A stretch of DNA of 64,000 nt from JAWKOK01 sp963765875 (GTDB taxonomy: Bacteria > Chloroflexota > Anaerolineae > Caldilineales > Caldilineaceae). Position 1 is the first letter of the stretch, and every line of letters begins with the position of its first letter. The notes below the pieces were generated by a model. That model did no database searches, was not told the DNA's origin, and saw only the letters and a program-made list of their open reading frames with translations. A program made the translations under genes and the position numbers. This document shows positions 44,909 to 55,044 of this stretch, piece after piece. The stretch is from the NCBI GenBank assembly GCA_963765875.1, contig CAVXYK010000008.1, positions 186,001 through 250,000 on the forward strand, given 5' to 3'.

Positions 44909-47900
44909 CTATCCGGACAACGCCGCGGCCAACGCCTGAATCAGATGCACCGGCTCTCGCTCAGAGAGGTCCCGGATCTGGTGGCGGCAGCTTGTGCCGG
45001 AGGCGACGATGGTCGTCTCTGCATCGGCGGCACGCACCGCAGGCATCAGCCGATCTTCGGCGATGGCGAGGCTGACCTCGTAGTGATCGGCCTCGTAGCC
45101 GAAATCGCCCGCCATGCCGCAGCAGCCGCTGGGGATGACCTCGACCTCGTAGCCCGCAGCAGTCAGCACCTCCACTGTCACCTCGTTGCCGACCAGCGCC
45201 TTGTGATGGCAGTGGCCGTGAAGCAGGGCCTTGCCCGCATCTGCCCGCCAGGGCGCTTCGAACTGATCCGTCTCAAGCGCGTGGGCCACAAACTCTTCGA
45301 AGGTGAAGGCCTGAGCGGCCACGATCCTGGCGTCATCGACATCGGCGGCCAGGGCCAGATATTCATCACGCATGGTCAGGATGCAGCTCGGCTCGATACC
45401 GATGATGGGCACGCCTTGCTTGGCATAGGGCGCAAGCAGCGCAATATTGTGATCGGCCCAGGGCTTGGCCTTGTCGGCCTGGCCGCCGGTGATGAGCGGA
45501 CGGCCGCAACATTTGCGCTCGTAGGGCAGGAAGACCTGGTAGCCGGCTGCACCCAACACGCGCACGGCAGCCCGCCCCAGCTCGGTCTCGTTGTAGTTGG
45601 TCCAGGTGTCGTGGAAGAGAATGACCGGGCCGTTGGGATACTCGTCGGGACGCAGCTTTGAGGCATCGCCGCCCGGCTGCTTTGCAAACCACTGGGCAAA
45701 GCTCTCGGGCGCGTAGCTGGGCATGCTACGCGCAGGATGCACGCCGATCTGCGTGAAGATCGCTCGGGCGATCGGCGTTTTCATGCCCCAATTGACCAAC
45801 GGAATGAAAGGCTTGCCAAGCCGGTAGAGGAGCATGTTGATCACCGGCAACAGTCCCATCATGCGGTTGAGCAGCGGCAGGCCGTGACGACGATAGTAGT
45901 GCACGTAGAATTCAGACTTGATCTTGTTCAGGTCCACTGCGGACGGGCACTCGCTCTTGCACGCCTTGCAGCCGAGACAGAGCGACATCACCTCGGCCAT
46001 CTCGTCAGAGAAGAGTTCATCCTCGGGGATACGCCCGGCCAGGGCATTGCGCAGAGCGTTGGCGCGGCCACGAGTCGTGTCCTGCTCGTCTCTGGTTGCC
46101 ATGTAGCTGGGACACATCGTGCCGGACTCGACCTTGCGGCAGACCCCCGCGCCGTTGCACATCTCGATGGCCCCGGCATAGCCGAAATCGGCCGACCAAT
46201 CGAAGACCGTATCCAGTTCAATTGTCTGGTAATCCGGCCCGAAACGCAGGTTCTCAGTCAGCGGCGGCGCGTCGACGATCTTGCCCGGGTTCAACAGTCC
46301 ATCCGGGTCGAAAGTGCGCTTGACGTCCTGCAAGGCCCCGTACAGCTCGGGGCCAAAGAGCATGGGATTGAGGGCGCTGCGGGCATAGCCGTCGCCATGC
46401 TCGCCGCTCATGGTGCCGCCCAGGCTGAGGGCCAGGCCGCAGGCATACTCACCCAGCGTCTGCATCAGTTCGAGGCCGCGGGCCGTCTTGGTGTTGATCA
46501 GTGGCCGCACATGCAGACAGCCTGCCGAGGCGTGGGCATAGACGGCCACGCCGGGGATGTCGCCCTGGGCATCGGCAAAGTCGAGCAGCTTCTCCATGTA
46601 GGCGGCCAGCGCTCTCGGCGGGCACGCTCACATCTTCGATGCCGGGAATCGGCTTGTAGGGGCCGCGCCGGCTGTTGAGGATGTTGAGACCGGCCTTGCG
46701 CACGTCCCACACCTCCTGCTGGCGAGACCGATCAGTGACCGGCACGATGGCACCCAAATAGCCCCGGGCACGCATCCGCTCGCCGAAGCGCTCCAGTTTG
46801 GCAGCGACCTCCTGTTCGCTGTCGCCGTAGAATTCGACGATCAGCACCGCTTCCGGATTGCCCTCGACAAAATGGAGTCGCTTGGCCCACTCAGGCTGGG
46901 CCCGCGCCAGATCCATCAACTGCTTGTCGAGCAGTTCGCAGGCGCTGGGTTCGGTCTCCAACACATCAGGCGTGGCCGCGCAGGCTTCAATCAGGTCGTC
47001 GAAATGGATGACGGACAGACCAGTCAGCTTGGGCTTGTCCACCAGCGGGATGGTCGCCGCAGTCATGATGGCCAGCGTGCCTTCGCTGCCGGTGATCAAC
47101 TGGGCGAGGTTGAAGTGGTCGATCCGCCTGGGGTCGCAGATCTCAGGACGGAAGCGGGTGTCGAAGGTCAATTTCCCACGTTGTTCCGGCGGTATCAGTC
47201 CGGCGGCCAACCGATCCAGATTGTAGCCGGAGGCCCGCCGCCAGTGTTTTGGGAAACGCTCCATGATATCATCCAGCACGCCATTGACGATGGCGGGAAC
47301 CTGTCGATAGATTCGCCCCTCCAGCGTATCGGCTCGTCCCAGGGCAGGCAGGTCGGCAGGCGAAACCGGGCCAAAGCGGGCGCTGGACCCATCGGCCAAC
47401 ACCACGTCGGTCGAGATGACATTGTCGGCCATCATGCCGTAGAGGATGCTGTGGCTGCCGGTGGCATTGTTGGCGATGCTGCCGCCGATGGTGGCGCGGT
47501 TGGCGCTGGCCGGGTCTGGCCCGATCATGAGGCCGTGGCGCCCCACATGTTTATTGAGCGCCGTGAAATTGATGCCTGGCTCCACGCTGACCGTCCGCGC
47601 CTCGACATCAAAATCGAGCACGCGCTCCATGTACTTTGAGAAGTCGACGACGATGGCTGCACCCACGGCTTGGCCCGCCAATGAACTGCCGCCGCCACGC
47701 GGCAGCACCGGCGCCCCATGACGCGCAGCGATCTCCATGACGGCGTGCACATCCTCCACCGTCTTGGGGATGACCACGCCGACCGGTTGGATCTGGTAGA
47801 GGCTGGCGTCGGTGCTATAGAGCATGCGGCTGTAGGCGTCAAAGCGCACCTCGCCGCTGATCTGTTTCTCCAGCTCAGCGACCAGGTCTTGCCCGCCGCC

Positions 47901-47960
47901 CAGCGTCTGCATATCGGCACGGGTTAGACTGGATGAAGGTCTCTCTAGTGTAATTGTCAT
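44909..47960 (-). CDS. FAD/Fe-S oxidoreductase, YdiJ/D-2-hydroxyacid dehydrogenase type, frame broken once
   Basis: The N-terminal half (from MTITLERPSSSL) is a GlcD-type FAD domain: PVLPRGGGSSLAGQAVGAAI, ANRATIGGSIANNATGSHSI, and QLITGSEGTLAIMT. It changes frame near 46,600 and continues with LDFADAQGDIPGVAVYAHAS and GEHGDGYARS. The C-terminal half has two 4Fe-4S sites (CNGAGVCRKVESGTMCPSY and CLGCKACKSECPSAVD) and paired cysteine-rich domains (ERKCCGRPL, IPSGCCGMAG). The total, about 1,000 residues, matches YdiJ-like single-chain enzymes that oxidise D-2-hydroxy acids such as D-2-hydroxyglutarate or D-lactate. The exact substrate is unknown. Confidence 0.88.
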
Positions 47961-48006
47961 GACAGGGCCTTTCGGTAGATACCGGTGCGTCTGCTAGAAA
48001 ATGCTT

Positions 48007-48043
48007 TTTCGCCACAGATAACCACAGACGAAAAAGATGCGAC
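48007..48043. repeat. Short CACAGAT-type hairpin
   Basis: TTTTTCGCCACAGATAACCA with CACAGACGAAAAA forms a TTTTTCG/CGAAAAA stem. It resembles part of the larger element at 57,900 and lies in the spacer between the isomerase and the oxidoreductase. Confidence 0.5.
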
Positions 48044-48062
48044 GCAGATAGTGCAACAGTCG

Positions 48063-48884
48063 TTAATCAGCGATCAGCGTGCGCAGATACGCGACGCTAT
48101 GCTGCGACCATTGGGACTCACGTGCAATAGTGGCTTGAATCGACTCTGCCGGACGCGGCCAGAGTTCCAGAATGGCGCTCATGTCGCGACCATGGACGGC
48201 AATCGAATCGAGCAGCCACGGTACATTGAGCATGCCTTCGCCCGCAGGCGTACCATCGATGGCGAAGCCCATTTGGTGATCGGCGCGACGCACGATGAAA
48301 TCTTTGATATGCAGGTTCACCGTCCATGGACCAAGCGCATTGACGACCGCCTGCGGACCTTCACAGGCGCCAAATGAGTTAACAGTATCGAGACAGATGC
48401 CGAGATTCGGACTGTTCAGCGTTGTGAGAACGCGCTCAAAGTCGGCGACAGAGAAACGATCATGATTTTCAATGGCGAGTACAACCCCCGCGTCCTCGAA
48501 GGCGCAGAGCTGGGCTCGCAGCAGATCGATCACCTCATCGACGGCCGGTTTGTGGTCTGCGCTATCGATGACCACTCGGAGGATGGATGAGTCAAACAAC
48601 TGCGCAATGCGCAGATAGCGCTCAAGACAGGAAGGTTGGATACCTCGGGCGCCCACTTCGATCTGGATTGCCCGTTCGTCTGCCGTCTGCTTGAGCCGGG
48701 TCAATGTCTCGTCCGCCATCTGGTCCAACGGTAGATTGTCGGCGATCTGCAGCACGTTGACGCCAAACGCTGAGGCTCTATCCAAGAGATCAAACGCCGT
48801 CATTGGCTTTGGCGTCGGGTGGCCCGGCACGCCGATGGCCCAGGCGAAAGTATACGAACTGATACCGAGTCGAAACAGGCTCAT
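48063..48884 (-). CDS. Sugar phosphate isomerase/epimerase-like TIM barrel protein
   Basis: The 273-residue protein has the AP-endonuclease-family-2 TIM barrel: RLGISSYTFAWAIGVPGHPT at strand 1, VNVLQIADNLPL, LRVVIDSADHKP, VVLAIENHDRFSVADFERVL with the metal-binding glutamate, and NLGICLDTVNSFGACEGPQA. HIKDF follows. Such proteins isomerise or epimerise sugars or sugar acids, or handle inositol derivatives; the exact reaction is not readable. It is about 100 bp upstream of the FAD/Fe-S oxidoreductase on the same strand, so it may transcribe toward it. Confidence 0.85.
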   Translation of the reverse strand: MSLFRLGISSYTFAWAIGVPGHPTPKPMTAFDLLDRASAFGVNVLQIADNLPLDQMADETLTRLKQTADERAIQIEVGARGIQPSCLERYLRIAQLFDSSILRVVIDSADHKPAVDEVIDLLRAQLCAFEDAGVVLAIENHDRFSVADFERVLTTLNSPNLGICLDTVNSFGACEGPQAVVNALGPWTVNLHIKDFIVRRADHQMGFAIDGTPAGEGMLNVPWLLDSIAVHGRDMSAILELWPRPAESIQATIARESQWSQHSVAYLRTLIAD

Positions 48885-49020
48885 TGCGCCATCCTTATGC
48901 AGTCGATTCGAGCGGCTTGGACCCGACGCCAGAACGATTGATCTTCCATGACGTCAAACCGTTTGAATCATTGTCTCTCGCAATTGGGCGGATGGCAAAC
49001 AGCACCCGACGATAACAATT

Positions 49021-49089
49021 GGGTCTGTTCAGGCTCGGTTGAGAAGACGCGCTGGCTGTCCAGAAGCTCAATCAATTTTGAACAGACCC
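49021..49089. repeat. Inverted repeat in the 300-bp spacer before the phosphoesterase
   Basis: GGGTCTGTTCA (49021-49031) is exactly complementary to 49079-49089. The rest of the spacer 48885-49187 has no gene; TACAAT at 49141 may be a -10 box, with a TTGACC 20 bp upstream, too far for a normal promoter. Confidence 0.55.
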
Positions 49090-49187
49090 GCAACAATTTG
49101 GCATTCCGAAACGCTTGACCTACCTCCGCAAGTTTTATGGTACAATACGTTCAGTTTTTTACGGTTGCATTCATGAAGGAGACCGCT

Positions 49188-50727
49188 ATGCATCATCGAC
49201 CCCGCCATTTACTCGCGATCTCATGCTTGACGATCATTCTAATCACCATCGGCGCCATTGCCGGTCTGGTGCCCCAATCATCGGCGCTTGCCGCGCCACT
49301 GTCCCAGGAAGAGCCGGCCGTCCTTGTCGGCGCGGGTGACATTTCCGAGTGCTACAATGAGAATGACACATACACCGCCTATCTAATGGATAGCATTGAG
49401 GGGACAGTGGTTGCAATGGGCGACACTGTCTATGAGGTCGGATCGCTCAAGGAGTACAATGAGTGCTACGATCCGACGTGGGGACGCCACAAAGATCGGA
49501 CGCGCCCCGTGCCCGGCAACCACGAGTACGGCACCCAGGGTGCGGAGGGCTATTTCACCTACTTTGGCGACGCGGCCACGCCGTTGGAGCCGGGTTGTAC
49601 GCGTGATTGCAAGGGATACTACTCCTATGACCTCGGGGAGTGGCACATCGTCGCCTTGAACAGCGAAATTCCCAACCAGGCCGGTTCAGAGCAGGAACAG
49701 TGGCTGCGTGCCGACCTGGACGCCAACCGAACTGCCTGTACACTGGCCTACTACCACCGACCCACCTTTAGCTCGGGCCGCCACAAGAGTGGAGCCGCCA
49801 TCGACCTATACCGAGCCCTCTATGACTACGGCGCCGACGTCGTTCTTGTCGGACACGACCATAACTACGAACGCTTTGCGCCCCAAAGTCCAAGCGGCGA
49901 ATACGAACCCGATCGGGGCATCCGCCAGTTTGTGGTGGGGACCGGCGGCACCAATACTCGGGATTTCAAGTTCATTCAGCCCAATAGTGAAGTGCGCGAC
50001 CATGAGACCTGGGGCGTCATCAAGATGACGCTGCATTCGGATTCCTACGATTGGGAGTTCATTCCCATGCCGGGCCAGACCTTCACCGATTCCGGCAGTT
50101 CGCCCTGTGTCTCAAACCCGGATCTGCCGCCGCCACCGCAACCGATTGCGACCGAAATCGAGGCAGCGCCCGCCGCCAACGCAGTGATTGAAGTCACGAA
50201 TGTCGTTGACGCGGCACCGGCAACAACTCAGGCTACGGCTCCAGCCGCATCGTCCAGCACCGGATCAGCAGCAACAGCTTCGGGCAGCCAGTACATCCTC
50301 CAGCCGGGCGACACCTTGTTTGCCGTCGCCATCCGCTACGGTGTGGATCTGGACAGAACTGGCCACTACAAACAACCTCACAGAGGATTCGATCCTACAG
50401 ATCGGCCAGGAGCTCACCATACCAGGCGCCGGTGGGCAGAGCAATGGAGATACGGCGTCGACCGGTGCCGGGACGACAACCACGGCGACGGCATCGACAG
50501 GTGATTCGACGGCTACCAGTACACAGGCTATCAGTTCAGCGGCAACGAGTACATCAACTGCGAGCTCAAGCCCCCAGTCCAATGGCGACACTGTAACGGT
50601 TGCGAGCGGAGACACGATCATCTCCATCGCCCTGGCCAACGACGTTGACTGGCAGGAATTGCTCGAAGTCAACGGGCTGGAGGATGATACGATCCTTCAA
50701 ATCGGCCAAAAGCTTGCATTGCCATAG
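49188..50727 (+). CDS. Secreted calcineurin-like phosphoesterase with two LysM domains, frame broken once
   Basis: The ATG at 49188 follows AAGGAG and opens a signal peptide (LLAISCLTIILITIGAIAG). The enzyme domain has VLVGAGDISECYNENDTYTA, VAMGDTVYEVGS (metal site), VPGNHEYGT, LAYYHRPTFSSGRH and VLVGHDHNYERFAPQ, the full metallophosphoesterase set. A Pro/Ala/Thr linker leads to a first LysM repeat (YILQPGDTLFAVAIRYGVDL), where the frame changes near 50,355 to ELATTNNLTEDSILQIGQEL. After a Thr/Ser-rich linker a second LysM repeat (VTVASGDTIISIALANDVDW) ends the protein. LysM binds peptidoglycan-type glycans, so it is likely wall-attached. Confidence 0.88.
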
Positions 50728-50833
50728 GTATTGACGGCCGAAGAATTCTGGCAGATAACGCGGAAGGCAGACTTTGTTCATAAGTCTGCCTTCTTTCGTA
50801 CTAAACTGAAAGCACAACGGGATCATGAGTTTT

Positions 50834-50919
50834 GTAGGTCACGCTTGCAGCGTGACAAGGTACGCATGCCAGACGGGTCCAGAGGTCACCGAACTCGTCC
50901 GACTGCAAGTCGGACCTAC
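50834..50919. repeat. Two-hairpin spacer element with GTAGGTC ends
   Basis: GTAGGTC (50834-50840) and GACCTAC (50913-50919) frame two perfect hairpins, GTCACGC/GCGTGAC (50838-50856) and GTCCGACT/AGTCGGAC (50897-50915). It lies in the 544-bp spacer between the LysM protein and alr, which has no clear gene. Confidence 0.8.
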
Positions 50920-51022
50920 GGAAGTCATGTTCTCATAGCGTCTTCAGTTTAGCCTACCAATGACTTCACGGCCAGAACCCCGATTTCACTAAGGCTGTTC
51001 CAGGAAAACAGATGCCTCGGAG

Positions 51023-51089
51023 CAAGTCCCCGGCACGGCCCACAAGCGGTATCTCCAAACCAGACATCAACTGGGCCGTGCCAGGGACT
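51023..51089. repeat. Inverted repeat upstream of alr
   Basis: 51023-51041 (AAGTCCCCGGCACGGCCCA) matches the complement of 51071-51089 at 18 of 19 positions. The second palindrome in the same spacer, unrelated in sequence to the one at 50,834. Confidence 0.8.
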
Positions 51090-51271
51090 TTAGGAAAATC
51101 ATTCCCTTGGATTGGCACCAAAAAGCACGGGGATGGCACAGATTCCACAGAGGAAGTGCTATGATCAACTGCGTTTCTCGGTGCCCATCCACCTCCGAGC
51201 AGTGTTATTGCAGTAGTGTCGCCAATGGTCAGCCACCAAAAGAAAACGAGATTTCATAGGATCAAACATCG

Positions 51272-52449
51272 ATGCCCCACAACTCCACGACCCAACAACC
51301 CAACCGCCCCACCTGGATCGAAATCGATCGCAACGCGCTGATCAACAACATCGACCGTATTCGCTCCATCATCGGCCCAAAACCGCTGCTCACCGCGGTC
51401 GTGAAGGCCAATGCCTATGGCCACGATGTCCGCATCGTCGGCCCGATTGCCCAAGCTGCCGGCGTGGATCGATTTGCCGTCGCCTCGCTGTCGGAAGGCG
51501 TCGAACTGCGGCAATGTGGGATCACCCGTCCGATCCTGGTGCTTGGCTATACGCCGGCCCGGTTGGTGATACAAGCGATCCGCCATGATATCCAACTGAC
51601 GGTCTATGATCGCGAAGCAGCCCTGGCATTTGATGCCGCCGCCGGCGATATGGGACACCCAGCTACCGTTCATGTCAAGGTAAACACGGGTATGAACCGG
51701 CTGGGCGTCACCGTAAACACGGACACTCGAGGAGGCCCTTGCCCTCTTTCAGCCTTCTGGCCGATCTGGAATATCTCGACGTCGAAGGTCTCTTCACCCA
51801 TTTTGCCTCGTCGGATCTGGCGGACAAGCGTTCGGCCAAAGCGCAGTATGCTCGTTTCGAGCAACTCTTGCTTGATTTGGAAACGAATGGCCTGCGCCCG
51901 CCGGTGGCCCACGCCGCCAACTCTGCTGCCGTCCTCACCATGCCGCAGACACATCTGGACATGGTACGCGTCGGTATCGCCATCTATGGCCTGGCCCCGG
52001 ACGTGGATGAGACGCCGCTGCCGGACGGATTTCAGCCGGCTCTAACCTGGAAGGCCGAGATTGCCCAGGTGCGCGAGCTTCAGCCGGGCGAGGGCGTCAG
52101 CTACGGCCACGAGTATGTGGCCGATAGTCCCAGAACCATTGGCGTCATTCCGGTGGGCTATGCGGATGGGTTCCCGCGCAGACCACGCACCTGGGAGAGT
52201 GTTCTGGTGCGAGGACAATTTGCGCCGATTCTGGGCCGGGTCTGTATGGACCAGGCGATTATCGATCTCACCGATATTACTGAAGCCTCAGGTGAAATAG
52301 ATCCCGGCGAAGAAGCAGTGCTGATTGGCAGCCAAGGCAAGGCCACGCTCAGCGCAGCCGAAGCCGGCCGCCGCACGGGGACAATCAACTACGACGTGGT
52401 GAGTCGGATTCTGGCGCGGGTGCCGCGGGTGGAGGTGAATAGGGAATAG
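51272..52449 (+). CDS. alr: Alanine racemase, frame broken once
   Basis: Alr is the PLP enzyme that makes D-alanine for the wall. The first frame holds TWIEIDRNALINNIDRIRS and the PLP lysine motif LLTAVVKANAYGHD. It changes near 51,735 (HVKVNTGMNRLGVT, then FSLLADLEYLDVEGLFTHFA) and continues with AHAANSAAVL, VRVGIAIYGLAP, the second catalytic block EGVSYGHEYVADSP and PILGRVCMDQAIIDLTD. Length and motif order are normal, about 390 residues. Together with ddl (4,073) it supplies D-Ala-D-Ala. The stop leads directly into a palindromic spacer. Confidence 0.94.
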
Positions 52450-52561
52450 GGATTGGGGATCGGGCGATTGGGGATTGGAGTTTAGGCGATTGCGGATGCC
52501 TCAGCGAATCCCGAATCCCTAGTCCCCGATCCCTATTACCCGATCCCTATTCCCCAATCCC
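52442..52561. repeat. Palindromic GGGATTGGGG-type spacer after alr
   Basis: Left words GGGAATAGGGATTGGGGATC and repeats (52442-52475) are answered by the complementary set (about 52510-52561). It begins at the alr stop codon, like the AGATT-type palindrome at the rpoB stop. Confidence 0.7.
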
Positions 52562-52563
52562 AA

Positions 52564-53941
52564 TCACCTTCCCCTCAAATCATCGATCATCACCCGCGTC
52601 TCCCACGGATTGGGCGGGCCATATGGATCGATCGATCCCGGAGCGAGGTCGTCGGGTTGGTTGACGATCGCGCCGTCCGGGGCCGGGACTGCTCCGAAGA
52701 GCAACGGATCATCCGTGTCCATCATCCAGCGGTTGAGCGTGCCCTGCATCTCAGCAAGCACACCGCTATACGCGGGATCCGCAGCCAGATTGTTGGACTC
52801 ATTGGGATCGAAGATCAGGTCGAAGAGTTGCTCGCGATCGATCTTGCGTTCGGCCAGACCGTTGGCCATCAATACCGCCTTGCTCGGTCCATCATCAATG
52901 TTGGGCAACGACGTCTTCAGGCGCTCGCCGTAGTGACGGATGTACTTCCAGCGCGGTGTGCGTACGGCCCGCTGCGGCTGATAGGCGGCGTGGTAGTTGA
53001 CCTCTCCAAAGATCGCCTCGTTGATTTCCACTGTTCGGTCATCGCCCGTCCTGAACCAGTGGCAGCATGGATTTCCCTTGCAGCCACGCCGGTGCGTCGA
53101 TGCCGGCCAGTTCGCAGACCGTCGGGTAGAGGTCGATCTGTGAGACCATGGCGTCGACGACTTTGCCGCCGCTGAAGCCGCCCGGTCCGCGCATGATCAA
53201 CATCACGCCCATGCCGTGATCGGTCAACGTGCATTTCATGCCGGGGAAGGCCAACCCGTGGTCGGTGGTGCAGATGACCAGCGTATGCTCGGCCAAACCG
53301 TTCTCATCCAGTGCGTCCAGCACCCGCCCTATGTTCTCGTCCAGAATGCGTGCACTGGCCTGAAAGGCGGCCATGTCTTCGCGTGTTTCAGGCGAGTCAG
53401 GCAACGGCGCCGGGGGCCGTGTGTAGCGCGCATCTTCCTGCGGCCCCGGTTCGGGAAAGACGCGATGGGTCTCGAAGTAGCCGACGGTCATGAAAAACGG
53501 CTGCTGCGGTCGACTGGCCAGGAAGTCAACGGCATCCTGGGCACGCGCCGCGCCGTCGTACTCGCCGCCCCGGCTGTTGGTCTCGGCTATGAGATCGTAG
53601 CCGAGCAAGCGGGCGTCGCTGTGCAGATGTTGAATGCCGAAGAGAGCTGAGCTGTATCCGTGCTGCTTCAACGTCTGCACGATGTGTTTGTCTGTGTCAC
53701 GCAGGTTGAAGCCGCGGTTGGCCAGGCCCAACTGGCCGCAGCTGTGGGCCGTCTGGCCAGTGAGCAAACAGGCACGGCTGGGCGAGCATGTCGGCGCCGC
53801 ACAAAAAGCCTGACGAAAGAGCACGCCCTGCTCTGCCAGCCGCTGAATGTTGGGCGTCGGCACGTCGTATCCGTAGGGCTGAACATAGCGCCCCGTATCG
53901 TGTGAATGGATATAGACCACATTCATCGTGTTATCGATCAT
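52564..53941 (-). CDS. Sulfatase (alkaline phosphatase superfamily), frame broken once
   Basis: The likely start is ATG 53941 (MIDNTMNVVYIHSHDTGRYV), with the metal-binding aspartate; the open frame back to 53998 is less likely. The formylglycine motif is CSPSR in FCAAPTCSPSRACLLTGQTA. VICTTDHGLAFPGMKCTLTD carries the other metal ligands, and IDLYPTVCELAGID ends the catalytic part. Near 53,035 the frame changes into GEVNYHAAYQPQRAVRTPRW and FDLIFDPNESNNLA, the usual C-terminal subdomain. The total is about 475 residues. No signal peptide is seen. The matching sulfatase-activating enzyme is not in the window. Confidence 0.9.
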
Positions 53942-54067
53942 ATTCGTTCTTCGCCCTTTCACCTTGTCACGCTCTCTATTGGTTTTGTCTACTGACACTG
54001 TAAGCGTAGTAACAACAGATCGTCAAGCAAGAAAGGTGCATCCCAGATTATTGCATGGCAGATGTCC

Positions 54068-54186
54068 GCCCCGCCGTAAACGGTCGGGGCTGAGAGCGAC
54101 GCCGGCTGAAGCCGGCTATTGGCAGACGACAACGAGTCTCGTTCACAGGACGTTGCCTTTTAGCCCCATGGCTTCAGCCTGGGGCG
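54068..54186. repeat. Cluster of three hairpins between the sulfatase and the RraA gene
   Basis: GCCCCG/CGGGGC (54068-54090), GCCGGCT/AGCCGGC (54101-54116) and GCCCCA/TGGGGC (about 54162-54184) form three separate hairpins within 120 bp. The spacer 54,000-54,312 has no clear gene. Confidence 0.7.
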
Positions 54187-54312
54187 ATCGTACAAGAATA
54201 TGGGACGCACCCAAACAAGAATGCCGGGTTGCCCCCATACCAACAGAGTTGTAGACTACAGAACCATCGATAGCAACATCAACACGCCATCCAACGCCAT
54301 CAGGAGAAACCG

Positions 54313-55044
54313 ATGTCACAGGCGACCAACCTTGAAATGCTTGAAGAGCTCAAGAACTTCGACACCCCGTCCATCACCAACGTGGTGGCCACCTATCCCA
54401 CCAGTGACACCTGCCTGGGACTCTACAATCCCTGGACCGAGAACTGGTACACCGACCAATCCATTCGCTGCATGTATCCCGAGTTGGGTCGACTGGTCGG
54501 CTATGCCGTGACCTGCGTCTATGGCCTGCCCGATCCCAACTTCGCCCAGCTGACGTTCATGGACGTGGTCGACGCCCTGGACGCCTCGCCCAAGCCGACG
54601 GTCCTCATCCTCCAGCAGAAGTTCCCGCCCGAGATCGCGGGCAAGGTTGGTCTGGCCGGCGGCAACATGGTCTCAGCCATGAAAGCATTGGGCTGTGTCG
54701 GCCTGATCTCAAACGGCCCCTCGCGCGACCTGGACGAAATTCGCCCCATGGGTTTCCAGTACATGCTCAGTGGCGTCACCGCCGGTCACGGCGCCATGGC
54801 CGTTCAGGCGGTCAACGTGCCCGTTTCGGTGGGCGGCATGGATGTGTCGCCCGGCGAACTGATTCATATGGATGAGAACGGTGCCGTCAAGTTCCCTGCG
54901 GACAAGCTAGAGGCCGTGCTTGAGAACGCACGCAAGCTGCAGGTGGAAGAGGAAGCACGCATGAGCGCGCTGCAGAAAGCGACCTCGGCCGCCGAAGTGC
55001 GAGCCATCTACGCCGGCGAATCCTACGCGGCAGAGAGCAAATGA
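54313..55044 (+). CDS. RraA-family protein (4-hydroxy-4-methyl-2-oxoglutarate aldolase-like)
   Basis: The 243-residue product has the RraA fold: FDTPSITNVVATYPTSDTCL at the start, RLVGYAVTCVYGLPDPNFA, and the substrate/metal loop ISNGPSRDLDEIRPMGFQYM, where aldolase members have G-x-x-R-D. AGGNMVSAMKALGCVGLI and VPVSVGGMDVSPGELIHMD follow. Members are either aldolases acting on pyruvate derivatives or inhibitors of RNase E; the RD pair supports an enzyme. It has a C-terminal helical tail of about 45 residues (EARMSALQKATSAAEVRAI). Confidence 0.85.
   Translation: MSQATNLEMLEELKNFDTPSITNVVATYPTSDTCLGLYNPWTENWYTDQSIRCMYPELGRLVGYAVTCVYGLPDPNFAQLTFMDVVDALDASPKPTVLILQQKFPPEIAGKVGLAGGNMVSAMKALGCVGLISNGPSRDLDEIRPMGFQYMLSGVTAGHGAMAVQAVNVPVSVGGMDVSPGELIHMDENGAVKFPADKLEAVLENARKLQVEEEARMSALQKATSAAEVRAIYAGESYAAESK

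Noticed and set aside
49115..49146. TTGACC and TACAAT as a promoter for the phosphoesterase
   Set aside because: The spacing of 20 bp is too long for a normal sigma-70 promoter, so it was not listed.
53017..53041. Sulfatase as two separate genes
   Set aside because: The C-terminal piece has only the usual sulfatase end domain and follows directly after a frame change, so one broken gene is the better reading.
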